Source of the DNA: RGIG5952 sp045603485
Lineage (GTDB): Bacteria > Verrucomicrobiota > Kiritimatiellia > RFP12 > JAAYLN01
NCBI GenBank assembly: GCA_045603485.1
Contig: JAZUMF010000008.1
Coordinates: 1-32,170 of the forward strand
Reading direction: 5' to 3'
DNA: 32,170 bases
The translations under genes were made by a program, and so were the position numbers. Numbering within the stretch: position 1 is the stretch's first letter; each line of letters begins with the position of its first letter. The notes below the pieces were generated by a model. That model did no database searches. It saw only the letters and a program-made list of their open reading frames with translations, and was not told the DNA's origin. Below are positions 24,828-32,170 of this stretch, one piece after another.

Positions 24828-25370
24828 CTACTCCTGGGTTTTGGCGACAAACTTACGGCAAATAACACCCGCCTCCGCAAGCAGAGCCTTGGTGTGAGCG
24901 GAAAAACGGTACTCCTCGTCATAGACCACCTCCTTGATACCGGCATTGATGATCATCTTAGCGCAGGTAAGACAAGGATTGAGAGTGACATAGATGGTAG
25001 AGTCCTTGGTAGAGATGCCATGATACGCCGATTGGGTTATGGCATTCTCTTCGGCATGAGAGCAGATGCACTCGTCAAGACCGCTGCCAGACGGAGCGGA
25101 GCCGGAGCAACGGGCACAACCGCCCTCAAAGCAATTGGTAACTCCGCGAGGTGTGCCGTTATATCCTGTCGCGATAATGCGTTTATCCTTTACAATAACC
25201 GCGGCAACCATACGCCGGGAGCAATTTGCACGAAGCTTTACAACATGGGCAATCTGCATGAAATAGGTGTCCCAATCGGGACGGAGGTCCTTAGCCTTTC
25301 CTTCATGCGAATGGTCATGACCGCATGAGCAGGCAGATTCAACCTTGGTATTTACATCATTAGAACACAT
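24828..25370 (-). CDS. dCMP deaminase family protein (ComEB-like)
   Basis: A 180-residue zinc-dependent deaminase. The catalytic motif is HAEENA (His104, Glu106) and the zinc cysteines are in PCLTCAKM (Cys132, Cys135); TGYNGTPRGVTNC (67-79) is typical of dCMP deaminases, as is the Cys-rich loop after it. It converts dCMP to dUMP, the substrate of ThyX encoded further along the same strand. The first 30 residues form an unusual extension with CSCGHDHSHEGK (14-25), which looks like a metal-binding tail and is absent from the classical enzyme. It begins 1 nt after the stop of the exonuclease gene, and cpaB follows directly, so the run is tightly packed. No allosteric site was assessed. Confidence 0.93.
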   Translation of the reverse strand: MCSNDVNTKVESACSCGHDHSHEGKAKDLRPDWDTYFMQIAHVVKLRANCSRRMVAAVIVKDKRIIATGYNGTPRGVTNCFEGGCARCSGSAPSGSGLDECICSHAEENAITQSAYHGISTKDSTIYVTLNPCLTCAKMIINAGIKEVVYDEEYRFSAHTKALLAEAGVICRKFVAKTQE

Positions 25371-25371
25371 T

Positions 25372-26241
25372 TCAGCACATCCCTTCTAGACGATTCCATT
25401 CATTAAGATACTTCAAAAGAAATGCCAACCCGGGCTTCTCGGCCTCCTCAATCAGCATATTGGTAAAAACCATCTGCTCCGTCTCATATTCCTCATCGGA
25501 GATATAACCGCCCAGATGAGCCATACGAAGCCAAACGAGATAGGTTGTAAGCGCGTCATAGCAATTGTATTCAACTATCTCGCGCCATCTACCGCTCATC
25601 CACATCGAAGCGACATCATCACCTGACACATCCATCTTGCCAGGGATACCCGAAAGAACGGCAACCTCATGCAATGAAGGAGCGCCTCGGCCTGACCAGC
25701 CGCCGAGACAATCCATCAAATCGACATTCCAATCGCTGTCCTTAGAGAAATAATCGACACCTTCCCACGGCTTATCGGGACGGCTGCAAAATTCAGGGGC
25801 GGAAATACCATTGATGACTGCGCGCTGGAAAAGTATCTTCAAATCGGAGGCGCGAGAATTAAATCCCACAAGCTGGGGCTTGCATTTTCCAACGGCATTG
25901 ATGAATGTGCCGACAATGGACGCCTCCGAGCGGCTCTCCGCATCTTCTAAATCTCGCGGAAGCCAAAGCAAATGAAGCTTAACCCTCTCCTCTTCCGGAA
26001 GATTCGCGCTGGCAGGCGCCACCTTTCGCATCAAAGCGGCAACAGAGACAACGCGACACATAACAGTCTTCAAAAAAGGCTGCGGATTGTCTTCCGTTGC
26101 CCCGCCACGGCTCCACATCTCCTTCAAAACCTCCTCATCCGAAACAGAAGAAGGAAGATTGTATAAAAGACGACCAGCCTTGGGGTCAGGAACCCACTCG
26201 CAATCAAAAAACCAGATTTGATCTTTTACCGACTTAAACAT
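25372..26241 (-). CDS. Predicted PolB-like 3'-5' exonuclease (DEDD superfamily)
   Basis: A 289-residue protein with DEDD-exonuclease motifs: ExoI WFFDCEW (Asp13, Glu15), ExoII LVGFNSRASDLKIL with its Asp, and ExoIII YNCYDALTTYLVW with Tyr/Asp spacing of the DEDDy kind. The fold matches the predicted 3'-5' exonuclease related to DNA polymerase B proofreading domains, found without a polymerase in many bacteria. It would degrade single-stranded DNA or RNA ends; the biological role is unknown. It is the first gene of the long minus-strand run, behind a good promoter, with AAAAGGA upstream of the ATG. Confidence 0.87.
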   Translation of the reverse strand: MFKSVKDQIWFFDCEWVPDPKAGRLLYNLPSSVSDEEVLKEMWSRGGATEDNPQPFLKTVMCRVVSVAALMRKVAPASANLPEEERVKLHLLWLPRDLEDAESRSEASIVGTFINAVGKCKPQLVGFNSRASDLKILFQRAVINGISAPEFCSRPDKPWEGVDYFSKDSDWNVDLMDCLGGWSGRGAPSLHEVAVLSGIPGKMDVSGDDVASMWMSGRWREIVEYNCYDALTTYLVWLRMAHLGGYISDEEYETEQMVFTNMLIEEAEKPGLAFLLKYLNEWNRLEGMC

Positions 26242-26272
26242 GCAAAAAAATCCTTTTCAACCAACTTACACC

Positions 26273-26301
26273 ATACTATCAAAAACCATTCCTTGAATCA
26301 A
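26273..26301 (-). promoter_or_regulatory. Candidate promoter of the ten-gene minus-strand run
   Basis: On the minus strand TTGATT (26301-26296) and TAGTAT (26278-26273) are 17 bp apart, about 32 bp before the exonuclease ATG at 26241. It is divergent from the tRNA-Ser(GGA) promoter, with only 14 bp between the two -35 elements. Confidence 0.5.
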
Positions 26302-26315
26302 ATAAATAAAAAAAC

Positions 26316-26344
26316 TTGCGCATTTGCTCCATTTTCGTTATTAT
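26316..26344 (+). promoter_or_regulatory. Candidate promoter for tRNA-Ser(GGA)
   Basis: TTGCGC (26316-26321) and TATTAT (26339-26344) with 17-bp spacing, 23 bp before the tRNA. Since hldA begins 27 nt after the tRNA with no terminator between, this may also drive the heptose operon. Confidence 0.6.
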
Positions 26345-26367
26345 ATATACATAAATTTCGTTTTTGC

Positions 26368-26455
26368 GGAGAGGTGGCCGAGTGGCCGAAGGCGCAGCAC
26401 TGGAAATGCTGTATACCTTATGGTATCGTGGGTTCAAATCCCACCCTCTCCGCCA
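26368..26455 (+). tRNA. tRNA-Ser, anticodon GGA
   Basis: Acceptor arms GGAGAGG and CCTCTCC pair perfectly, with discriminator G and an encoded CCA. The anticodon arm CAGCA-CTGGAAA-TGCTG gives anticodon GGA. A long variable arm (TATACCTTATGGTAT) marks a class II tRNA, and the T loop is TTCAAAT. Reads UCC and UCU. Confidence 0.97.
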
Positions 26456-26482
26456 TTTTTTTATCTGGGAGAGGAGTGAATC

Positions 26483-27451
26483 GTGCAAGAACTGCTTGAA
26501 AAAATCAGCCGGATGCGCTTCCTCGTAGTTGGCGACTTAATGCTTGACCACTACCTATGGGGCGATGCCACAAGAATTTCGCCTGAGGCTCCTGTCCCAG
26601 TAGTTAAGGCCGACCGCGATACTTTCACAGCCGGCGGTGCGGCGAATGTAGCTCACAACCTTCGCGCCTTAGGTGCAGCGGTTGACCTCGTCGGCACCAT
26701 TGGAATCGACGAAGCCGGAGCAAACCTTAAATCGGTCTTTGAAAAGACAGGCGTCTGCTTTGACCCCGCCCTTGCAGACAAGTCGCGCAGCACCATTCTT
26801 AAAATGCGCGTAATGTGTCGGAATCAACAGCTTTGCCGAATCGACCGCGAGGAAACACCCTCCAAATACGCTCTTCCGCAATCTTGGATTGATGAAACCC
26901 TGCCGTCTCTGATTGAGCATGCTGACGCCGTTATCGTCTCGGACTATGCAAAAGGCATTGTCACTCCAGACTTGATTAAGCACATCCAAAGGCTGGCGGG
27001 ACCGGACAAATTGGTCTCACTTGATCCCAAGCCGCGCAACGGGTTGGCCTTCCGCGAATTGAGTTTGATTACACCCAACCGCATCGAAGCTTTGCAGTTG
27101 GCAGGAATGCAGTCAATATCGCCCTCCGACCCCTTCCCTGCGGAAGAAGCCTGCAGAATTTTGCACAACCTCTACGCCACCAGGCTTTTGGTCATAACGC
27201 TTGGCGCCGATGGCATGCTTCTCTCGCGTGACGGCAAACCGCTTTGCCAAATTCCCACCGCAGCCCGTGATGTCTTTGATGTTTCCGGCGCAGGTGACAC
27301 AGTCAATGCCCTTCTCTCCGCAGCTCTTGCTGCCGGCTCTACACCGGAAAAGGCGGCTCAGCTCGCCAATCAGGCTGCTGGAGTCGTCGTTGGCAAGCTT
27401 GGCACCGCCACAGCTACACCAGAGGAGATTCTAGCCCATGCCAGCCTCTAA
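26483..27451 (+). CDS. hldA: D-glycero-beta-D-manno-heptose-7-phosphate kinase (RfaE1/HldA type)
   Basis: A 322-residue PfkB-family kinase. VVGDLMLDHYLWGDATRISPE near the N-terminus is the RfaE N-domain signature, AGGAANVAHNL (50-60) binds sugar, ITPNRIEA (196-203) binds Mg-ATP, and DVSGAGDTV (266-274) carries the catalytic Asp272. It adds the 1-phosphate to heptose-7-phosphate in ADP-heptose synthesis for LPS inner core. E. coli HldE has a second, nucleotidyltransferase domain; it is missing here, so that step (HldC type) must be encoded elsewhere. The start is GTG with a GAGGAG ribosome site. The 3' end overlaps gmhB by 14 bp. Confidence 0.93.
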   Translation: MQELLEKISRMRFLVVGDLMLDHYLWGDATRISPEAPVPVVKADRDTFTAGGAANVAHNLRALGAAVDLVGTIGIDEAGANLKSVFEKTGVCFDPALADKSRSTILKMRVMCRNQQLCRIDREETPSKYALPQSWIDETLPSLIEHADAVIVSDYAKGIVTPDLIKHIQRLAGPDKLVSLDPKPRNGLAFRELSLITPNRIEALQLAGMQSISPSDPFPAEEACRILHNLYATRLLVITLGADGMLLSRDGKPLCQIPTAARDVFDVSGAGDTVNALLSAALAAGSTPEKAAQLANQAAGVVVGKLGTATATPEEILAHASL

Positions 27452-28001
27452 ACCAGAAGCTCATTCAGGTGCGATTTTTTTTGATCGGGACGGAACATTA
27501 AATCACGATTCGGGATATCTTTCCAGCCCCGAACAGGTTGTTTTGCTTCCTGGCGTTAAAGAAACTCTTGCCAAACTTCGCGAATCATACAGGCTTTTCC
27601 TCTTCACCAACCAAAGCGGCGTAGGTCGCGGCTTCTTTGGAATGGATGCTGTAAATGCCGTCAACAATCGTCTTGCCGAGCTTCTTGGCGATAAAGACAT
27701 CTTCGACGACATCTGCGTTGCGCCAGAGCATCCCGATTCTCCGATACAGAACTATCGCAAGCCCTCTCCTAAGTATATTCTAGAGTCGATTGAGAACTTC
27801 AAGCTCGATCCGTCTAAATGCTTTATGGTTGGTGACAGAAAACGCGACCTCGAAGCAGGCGTCAACGCCGGCATCAATGCAATTCGCATATCGGCAGACA
27901 TCGACGATGCCGCAGCGGCGGCCTATTGCCAAGAGCACTCCATTCCTACGGCAACGGAGTTTGGACTCCTTACGGAAATCATAGAGAATTTTTACAAATA
28001 G
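27438..28001 (+). CDS. gmhB: D-glycero-beta-D-manno-heptose-1,7-bisphosphate 7-phosphatase
   Basis: A 187-residue HAD phosphatase of histidinol-phosphate-phosphatase type. Motif I is FFDRDGTLN (14-22; nucleophile Asp16 and Asp18), motif II FLFTNQSGVGRG, and motif III/IV YRKPSPKYI and MVGDRKRDLEAG. It removes the 7-phosphate after HldA has acted. In E. coli GmhB a zinc loop with a C-x-H and C-x-C pattern precedes RKP; here that loop reads CVAPEHPDSPIQNYRKP, keeping a Cys and a His but lacking the C-x-C pair, so zinc binding is probably reduced or lost. It overlaps hldA, showing one operon. No gmhA is in the window. Confidence 0.9.
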   Translation: MPASKPEAHSGAIFFDRDGTLNHDSGYLSSPEQVVLLPGVKETLAKLRESYRLFLFTNQSGVGRGFFGMDAVNAVNNRLAELLGDKDIFDDICVAPEHPDSPIQNYRKPSPKYILESIENFKLDPSKCFMVGDRKRDLEAGVNAGINAIRISADIDDAAAAAYCQEHSIPTATEFGLLTEIIENFYK

Positions 28002-28013
28002 CAGGAGTTTGCC

Positions 28014-28871
28014 ATGGATTCAAAATCACGCCCCAGAAATACAAAACTCGTAGTCACTAAAGCAGAAGCCGGCGCAACATTGCAAAACTACCTCGCTGAA
28101 AAGCTCAAGCTCTCCAAGCGCGGCGCCAAAGATCTTATCGACCAGAGACAAGTATGGGTCAACCGCCAATGCGTTTGGATGGCCCGCCACTCCCTCAAAG
28201 CCGGAGATGTCATAGAGACACAGGCGGGAACTGTTGCATTCGCCGAAACGGAAAAACCAAAACACATCCGTGTTCTCGTTGAAACGCCACACTACCTCTT
28301 TGTCGACAAACCCTGCGGAATGCTCACAATTGGCCCTGGCGGGCTTGAAGAGCTGATTCGCGTCCAGCTTGACGAGCCAAATCTCCGTGTAGTTCATCGT
28401 TTAGACCGTGACACATCTGGCTGCCTCCTGATAGCCAGAGACCAGGAAGCCCTTGATGCAGCAGTGTCAATCTTCAAGACAAGACGAGTCAAAAAACTCT
28501 ACGAGTTTCTCGCAGTAGGCCGCATTGAAAACAACCCGACAACTATCACAGACCCGATTGACGGACAACCCGCAAAAACCACAATCCGCCGCATGGCATA
28601 CAATGAAGACGCCACCTTCGGTTCAGCGCGAATTGAAACAGGCAGAACCCATCAGATTCGTATTCACCTTGCGGGCATTCGCCATCCAGTAATCGGCGAC
28701 CGTGTCCACGGCCTCAAAAAGTGCAAAGACCAGCGCGTTCTTCGTGTTCCACGCCAGATGCTCCACGCAACGGAAATCGAGCTTGACGACCCAATGGGGC
28801 GTGGACATCTTCGTGCTCACAGCCCACTGCCCGCGGACTTTAGAAGATGTCTTAAAATGTTCGGTCTTTAA
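28014..28871 (+). CDS. RluA-family 23S/tRNA pseudouridine synthase
   Basis: A 285-residue enzyme. An S4 RNA-binding domain occupies about residues 18-70 (TLQNYLAEKLKLSKRGAKDL). The synthase domain follows, with the catalytic motif VVHRLDRDTSGCLL (126-139; Asp131) and GRTHQIRIHLAGIRHPVIGD near the C-terminus. Members isomerise specific uridines in 23S rRNA (RluA, C, D) or tRNA; which one cannot be told by sight. AGGAG precedes the ATG, 12 nt after the gmhB stop. It is part of the heptose operon by position, a grouping with no evident functional logic. Confidence 0.92.
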   Translation: MDSKSRPRNTKLVVTKAEAGATLQNYLAEKLKLSKRGAKDLIDQRQVWVNRQCVWMARHSLKAGDVIETQAGTVAFAETEKPKHIRVLVETPHYLFVDKPCGMLTIGPGGLEELIRVQLDEPNLRVVHRLDRDTSGCLLIARDQEALDAAVSIFKTRRVKKLYEFLAVGRIENNPTTITDPIDGQPAKTTIRRMAYNEDATFGSARIETGRTHQIRIHLAGIRHPVIGDRVHGLKKCKDQRVLRVPRQMLHATEIELDDPMGRGHLRAHSPLPADFRRCLKMFGL

Positions 28872-28898
28872 CGACTGTCCATAAGGAGGCTTGTTGGT

Positions 28899-30434
28899 AT
28901 GCTCTACGCGATCGTTTCTGATATTCATGGCAACCTGGCAGCGTGGAATGCCGTACTCGCAGACCTCACCGCAATGAAGGCAGAAAAAATCATCTGCCTT
29001 GGTGATATCGTCGGCTACGGTCCGCAACCATCGGAAGTCCTTGAATCAGTCTATCGCCATGTCGACGCCTTCGTCATGGGCAATCACGATGCAGTCGCCG
29101 CAGGCAAAATGTCCGCCGAAAGCTTCAACGACCACGCAAGAGAAATGATCGAATGGAGCGCCAATAGAGTCTCCGCTAAAGGCAGAGCTTTCTTGGGACA
29201 GCAGCCGCTCGTTTTGAAATCCCCAGATTTCGTCTGCACACACGGGTCCCTTGATTGCCCCAGTGCATTCAACTACATCCTCGAGCCCGAAGAAGCCCTC
29301 TCCACATTCAATGCCACAGACGCCTCACTCGTATTCATCGGCCACTCACACATCCCGTCAATCTGCGTTCTGGGGGCGTCCGGAGTTCCCCACTTCCTAA
29401 AAAGTCAAGACTTTGAGCGTGAACCCGGCAAACGCTACATAGTCAATGTCGGCTCAGTTGGCGATCCGCGCGACGAAGACCCGCGCGCCTCATACTGCCT
29501 CTACAATGACAAGACACAAGATATCTGCTTCCGCCGAGTAGCCTTTGACTATTCGGCAGTCATGAATGCCGTCACAAAGGCTGGCATCGCCCCGGAATCA
29601 GTTGCACTGCTTCGCCGCGATCCAGTGCCAAAGCGTGAACCCGTCCGTGAAACACTAGGCTTTGCACCTCCGAAAGATGCAAGCCGAATGGCAACAAATG
29701 TTGCCGAATCGGCAGAGATAAACTCCTTCCGCAAAAGCAACACACGCCTTCGCCATGCAATCGCAATTTTAATCATCATATTCTCGGCTTCTGTCGGCGC
29801 ATTTTGCGGACTCGCGACAAAATACGCCCGCAAGGCTTCCGCATTCGTGCCATACACCCCGCTAAAGGCCGTTGAAGCGTTGACGCCATCCGATATCTGG
29901 GCAAAGAATCTGCTCCCCAGCATTCCGTCGAATTACGGCACGATTCGCAGATTAGCCGCTATCAGCGGATGGCGATACAAAATCAAAGACGCCTCACGCC
30001 AAATTCTGAAAATCGGAAAAAACACCAACTCCAACACACCATCATTGATAATACACAATGAAACCCGACTTGGTTTTGAGCTCGAGGCTCCACCATGGAT
30101 TCATAACGGTCTTGCCAACGGCGGACGCATACAAATCTCGATGCAGGCAAAACCAGGCAAAGACTTCTCTGGCCATGCGACAATCAATGTAATCGCAAAT
30201 CGAGGCCTACAAGGCGAGATAATACTCCTCCAAAAGTCATTAAATCTAAAAAAAGCTGAAGAATTTCAATCCACAAAAAGCACCATGCAAAAAAGCAATT
30301 CACTCCGCCTAACCGATAGCATAAGAAGAATTTCATATCGCATAGATGGCGACTTTATTGGAACGCTTGAAATTTCAGAACCGACAATGACCGTCATTTT
30401 TGACGAAACCTCCAACACAAAAGGGACAAAATGA
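28899..30434 (+). CDS. Membrane-anchored metallophosphoesterase with unknown C-terminal domain
   Basis: A 511-residue protein. Residues 1 to about 215 are a calcineurin-like phosphoesterase with the full two-metal set: SDIHG (Asp8, His10), LGDIVGYGP (Asp36), GNHD (Asn62, His63), THG (His115) and GHSHIP (His149, His151). An Arg-rich stretch leads to one predicted membrane segment (about 286-306, AIAILIIIFSASVGAFCG), then about 200 residues of no family I recognise, probably in the periplasm if the N-domain is cytoplasmic. The catalytic half resembles YfcE/MJ0936-type phosphodiesterases. AAGGAGG precedes the ATG. The stop overlaps the next ATG by 4 bp. Substrate unknown. Confidence 0.87.
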   Translation: MLYAIVSDIHGNLAAWNAVLADLTAMKAEKIICLGDIVGYGPQPSEVLESVYRHVDAFVMGNHDAVAAGKMSAESFNDHAREMIEWSANRVSAKGRAFLGQQPLVLKSPDFVCTHGSLDCPSAFNYILEPEEALSTFNATDASLVFIGHSHIPSICVLGASGVPHFLKSQDFEREPGKRYIVNVGSVGDPRDEDPRASYCLYNDKTQDICFRRVAFDYSAVMNAVTKAGIAPESVALLRRDPVPKREPVRETLGFAPPKDASRMATNVAESAEINSFRKSNTRLRHAIAILIIIFSASVGAFCGLATKYARKASAFVPYTPLKAVEALTPSDIWAKNLLPSIPSNYGTIRRLAAISGWRYKIKDASRQILKIGKNTNSNTPSLIIHNETRLGFELEAPPWIHNGLANGGRIQISMQAKPGKDFSGHATINVIANRGLQGEIILLQKSLNLKKAEEFQSTKSTMQKSNSLRLTDSIRRISYRIDGDFIGTLEISEPTMTVIFDETSNTKGTK

Positions 30435-31750
30435 AGCATTCACCGCGCGACCTCAAAATAACAGACATACGCTTTGCCGACATCGATGGAGCACCAAAGC
30501 GCTGCACGCTTGTAAAAGTCTACACCAATCAAGAAGGACTCATAGGCTACGGTGAAGTCCGCGATGCGTCATCAAGAACCTATGCTGCGATGCTAAAAAG
30601 TCGCATCCTAGGAGCAAACCCGCTTGATGTCGACAAAATCTTCAGGCGTATAAAACAGTTTGGAAGCGATTCGCGTCAAGCCGGTGGAGTCTGTGCCATT
30701 GAACTCGCATGCTGGGATATCGCAGGAAAATACTGGGGAGTTCCGGTTTGGCAGCTCCTTGGCGGACAATTCCGCGATAGGATCCGCTGCTACTGCGACA
30801 CCGACAGCGAAGGTGGCGGACGCGACATGGGCAAAGCCCTCTCCGAACGCATGAAAATGGGCTTTACATATCTAAAGATGGATCTTGGGATTGAACTCCT
30901 AATGGACATCCCAGGAGCCCTCTCCGCTCCTCTTGGCTTCCTCGAAACGATGAAGAAATTCAAGCGTACCGTCTTCGCCACACCCCATGGCTCAATCGAC
31001 CCGCGCGCCATGCGAGGAGAAGCCTATGACCTCTTCAATACAGAGCACTTCCTAACGGGCATCCATATCACCGAAAAAGGACTCGACTTCCTCGAAAAAT
31101 ATATGGCGGATGTACGGGCCGAAGTCGGTGACGAAGTACCCATTGCAATTGACCACCTCGGACATATTCCACTTGAAGACTGCATAGCATTGGCGCGCCG
31201 ACTTGAAAAATATCATCTCTCATGGATGGAAGATGCACTCCCATGGCAACAAACCGAACAATGGAAAGCCCTCCATGCGGCAACCACAGTTCCACTCGGC
31301 ACAGGTGAAGATATTTACCTAAAAGAAAATTTCATCCCCCTACTAGAGTCCGGAGCATTAGCCGTAGTACACCCCGACCTCTTAACCGCAGGTGGCATAC
31401 TCGAAACCAAAAAAATCGGAGATCTTGCAGAAAGCTACGGAGTGCAGATGAGCCTCCACATGGCAGAAAGCCCCATCGCCTGCATGGCAGCAGTCCATGT
31501 TGCGGCGGCAACGCGTAACTTTATGGCACTTGAGCTCCATTCAGTCGATGTACCATGGTGGGGTGATCTCATCTTCCCGACCCTCAAGTACGACGGCGGC
31601 TTCATTGAAGTCCCCAACACCCCAGGTCTCGGCATAGAGTCACTAAACGAAGACCTAATAAAAGAACATCTTCACGAAGATTTCCCCGAAGCCTGGGCTC
31701 CGACAACCGAATGGGATAAAGAATGGGCAAACGACCGCAGATGGTCATAG
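30431..31750 (+). CDS. Enolase-superfamily (mandelate racemase/muconate lactonizing) sugar acid dehydratase-like protein
   Basis: A 439-residue protein with the MR/MLE fold: an N-terminal capping domain, then a TIM barrel with metal ligands Asp241 (AIDHLGH), Glu267 (MEDALPW) and Glu293 (GTGEDIY). Other features are KMD (149-151) on the second barrel strand and His343 (SLHMAES) as possible acid-base residues. The usual KxK pair is KxD, which points to an acid-sugar dehydratase branch, not mandelate racemase itself. Such enzymes dehydrate aldonic or aldaric acids to 2-keto-3-deoxy acids. It is translationally coupled to the phosphoesterase by ATGA and is the last gene before the 25-bp repeat array. 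The specific sugar acid is unknown. Confidence 0.88.
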   Translation: MKHSPRDLKITDIRFADIDGAPKRCTLVKVYTNQEGLIGYGEVRDASSRTYAAMLKSRILGANPLDVDKIFRRIKQFGSDSRQAGGVCAIELACWDIAGKYWGVPVWQLLGGQFRDRIRCYCDTDSEGGGRDMGKALSERMKMGFTYLKMDLGIELLMDIPGALSAPLGFLETMKKFKRTVFATPHGSIDPRAMRGEAYDLFNTEHFLTGIHITEKGLDFLEKYMADVRAEVGDEVPIAIDHLGHIPLEDCIALARRLEKYHLSWMEDALPWQQTEQWKALHAATTVPLGTGEDIYLKENFIPLLESGALAVVHPDLLTAGGILETKKIGDLAESYGVQMSLHMAESPIACMAAVHVAAATRNFMALELHSVDVPWWGDLIFPTLKYDGGFIEVPNTPGLGIESLNEDLIKEHLHEDFPEAWAPTTEWDKEWANDRRWS

Positions 31751-31795
31751 ACAAGCCAGTCGACAAAACCAAAGAATAAAATCCTCACCCTCCCA

Positions 31796-32170
31796 AGAGT
31801 CTTGCAGTAGCGGCTCCGCAAGAGTGTTGCCGTGGAGGCTCCGCTAGAGTGTTGCCGTGGTGGTTCCGCTAGAGTGTTGCCGTGGTGGTTCCGCTAGAGT
31901 GTTGCTGTGGCGGCTCCGCTAGAGTGTTGCCGTGGCGGCTCCGCTAGAGTCTTGCCGTGGCGGCTCCGCAAGAGTGTTGCCGTAGCGGCTCCGCAAGAGT
32001 GTTGCCGTGGCGGCTCCGCTAGAGTGTTGCCGTGGCGGCTCCGCAAGAGTGTTGCCGTGGCGGTTCCGCAAGAGTGTTGCTGTGGCGGTTCCGCAAGAGT
32101 GTTGCTGTGGCGGCTCCGCTAGAGTGTTGCTGTGGCGGCTCCGCAAGAGTGTTGCTGTGGCGGCTCCGTT
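31796..32170. repeat. Tandem array of 25-bp units (15 in view, running off the window)
   Basis: From 31796 to the last base there are exactly 15 units of 25 bp in perfect register, with no spacers and no length change. A unit starts AGAGTGTTGC and ends GGCTCCGCW. Variation is limited to a few columns: column 11 (C, or T in units 5 and 12-15), column 16 (T in units 3 and 4), column 19 (C or T), and column 25 (A or T). Units 3 and 4 are identical. This is the pattern of a minisatellite growing by local duplication. Open frames on both strands through it result from the repeat and are not genes. The array begins 45 bp after the enolase-superfamily stop codon; this short gap holds no terminator. 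Confidence 0.95.

Noticed and set aside
24537..25328. 263-residue plus-strand frame
   Set aside because: It lies antisense over cpaB and the dCMP deaminase gene, whose motifs are unmistakable; it has no ribosome site.
31907..32146. Open frames on both strands inside the 25-bp array
   Set aside because: They follow from the repeat; neither has a ribosome site, and the peptides are 25-residue-period Arg/Ala/Ser-rich strings with no known family.
31796..32170. CRISPR array
   Set aside because: The units are contiguous with no unique spacers, and no cas genes are nearby.

Overview
The window reads as chromosomal DNA of a Gram-negative, probably anaerobic, glycan-using bacterium. The best guess is the PVC superphylum, and within it a gut or rumen Kiritimatiellota or Lentisphaerota type. 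This rests on a stand-alone ribosomal protein S21, heptose (LPS inner core) genes, a double-length ThyX of the kind I recall from Chlamydiae and relatives, a Tad secretion core, and scattered sugar genes. The taxonomic guess is inference, not a database result.

Left part (1-7197), accessory in character. A partial Y1 (RAYT/IS200-like) transposase is followed by a pair of ~52-bp direct repeats. Then come a CE15-like esterase and a convergent Gfo/Idh/MocA oxidoreductase, rpsU with its own promoter and terminator, a TIM-barrel sugar isomerase/epimerase, tRNA-Ser(UGA), and a GH28-like beta-helix protein. The GH28-like gene is flanked on both sides by short-repeat DNA. One flank has CAAACTG arrays in inverted orientation. 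The other has GGGGACAGTCC motifs, a 26-bp repeat pair and a 7-bp tandem repeat.

Middle (7198-14978). A minus-strand run carries a cytidylate-kinase-like protein, an orphan RbsC-type ABC permease and RecD2 helicase. It is divergent from a plus-strand run with a double ACT-domain regulator, a RACo-type 2Fe-2S/ASKHA corrinoid activator and L-fucose isomerase, closed by a strong terminator.

Long minus-strand run (26241 down to 15069). Ten genes lie close together: PolB-like 3'-5' exonuclease, dCMP deaminase, CpaB, FHA-CpaF, TadB, TadC, long ThyX, a TrmB-MurC fusion, a GT4 glycosyltransferase and an MBL-fold hydrolase. dCMP deaminase makes dUMP and ThyX converts dUMP to dTMP, so two consecutive steps flank a four-gene Tad core. 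The run has a good candidate promoter at its head, divergent from tRNA-Ser(GGA).

Right part (26368-32170). tRNA-Ser(GGA) leads into a compact plus-strand operon: heptose-7-P kinase, GmhB phosphatase, RluA-type pseudouridine synthase, a membrane-anchored metallophosphoesterase with an unknown C-terminal domain, and an enolase-superfamily acid-sugar dehydratase. The window ends inside a tandem array of 25-bp units, 15 in perfect register up to the last base.

I found no CRISPR array, prophage, rRNA or obvious defence island. The most unusual items are the TrmB-MurC fusion, the ThyX whose signature is split between two halves, the RAYT transposase with possible REP-like elements, the inverted short-repeat array beside tRNA-Ser, and the 25-bp array.
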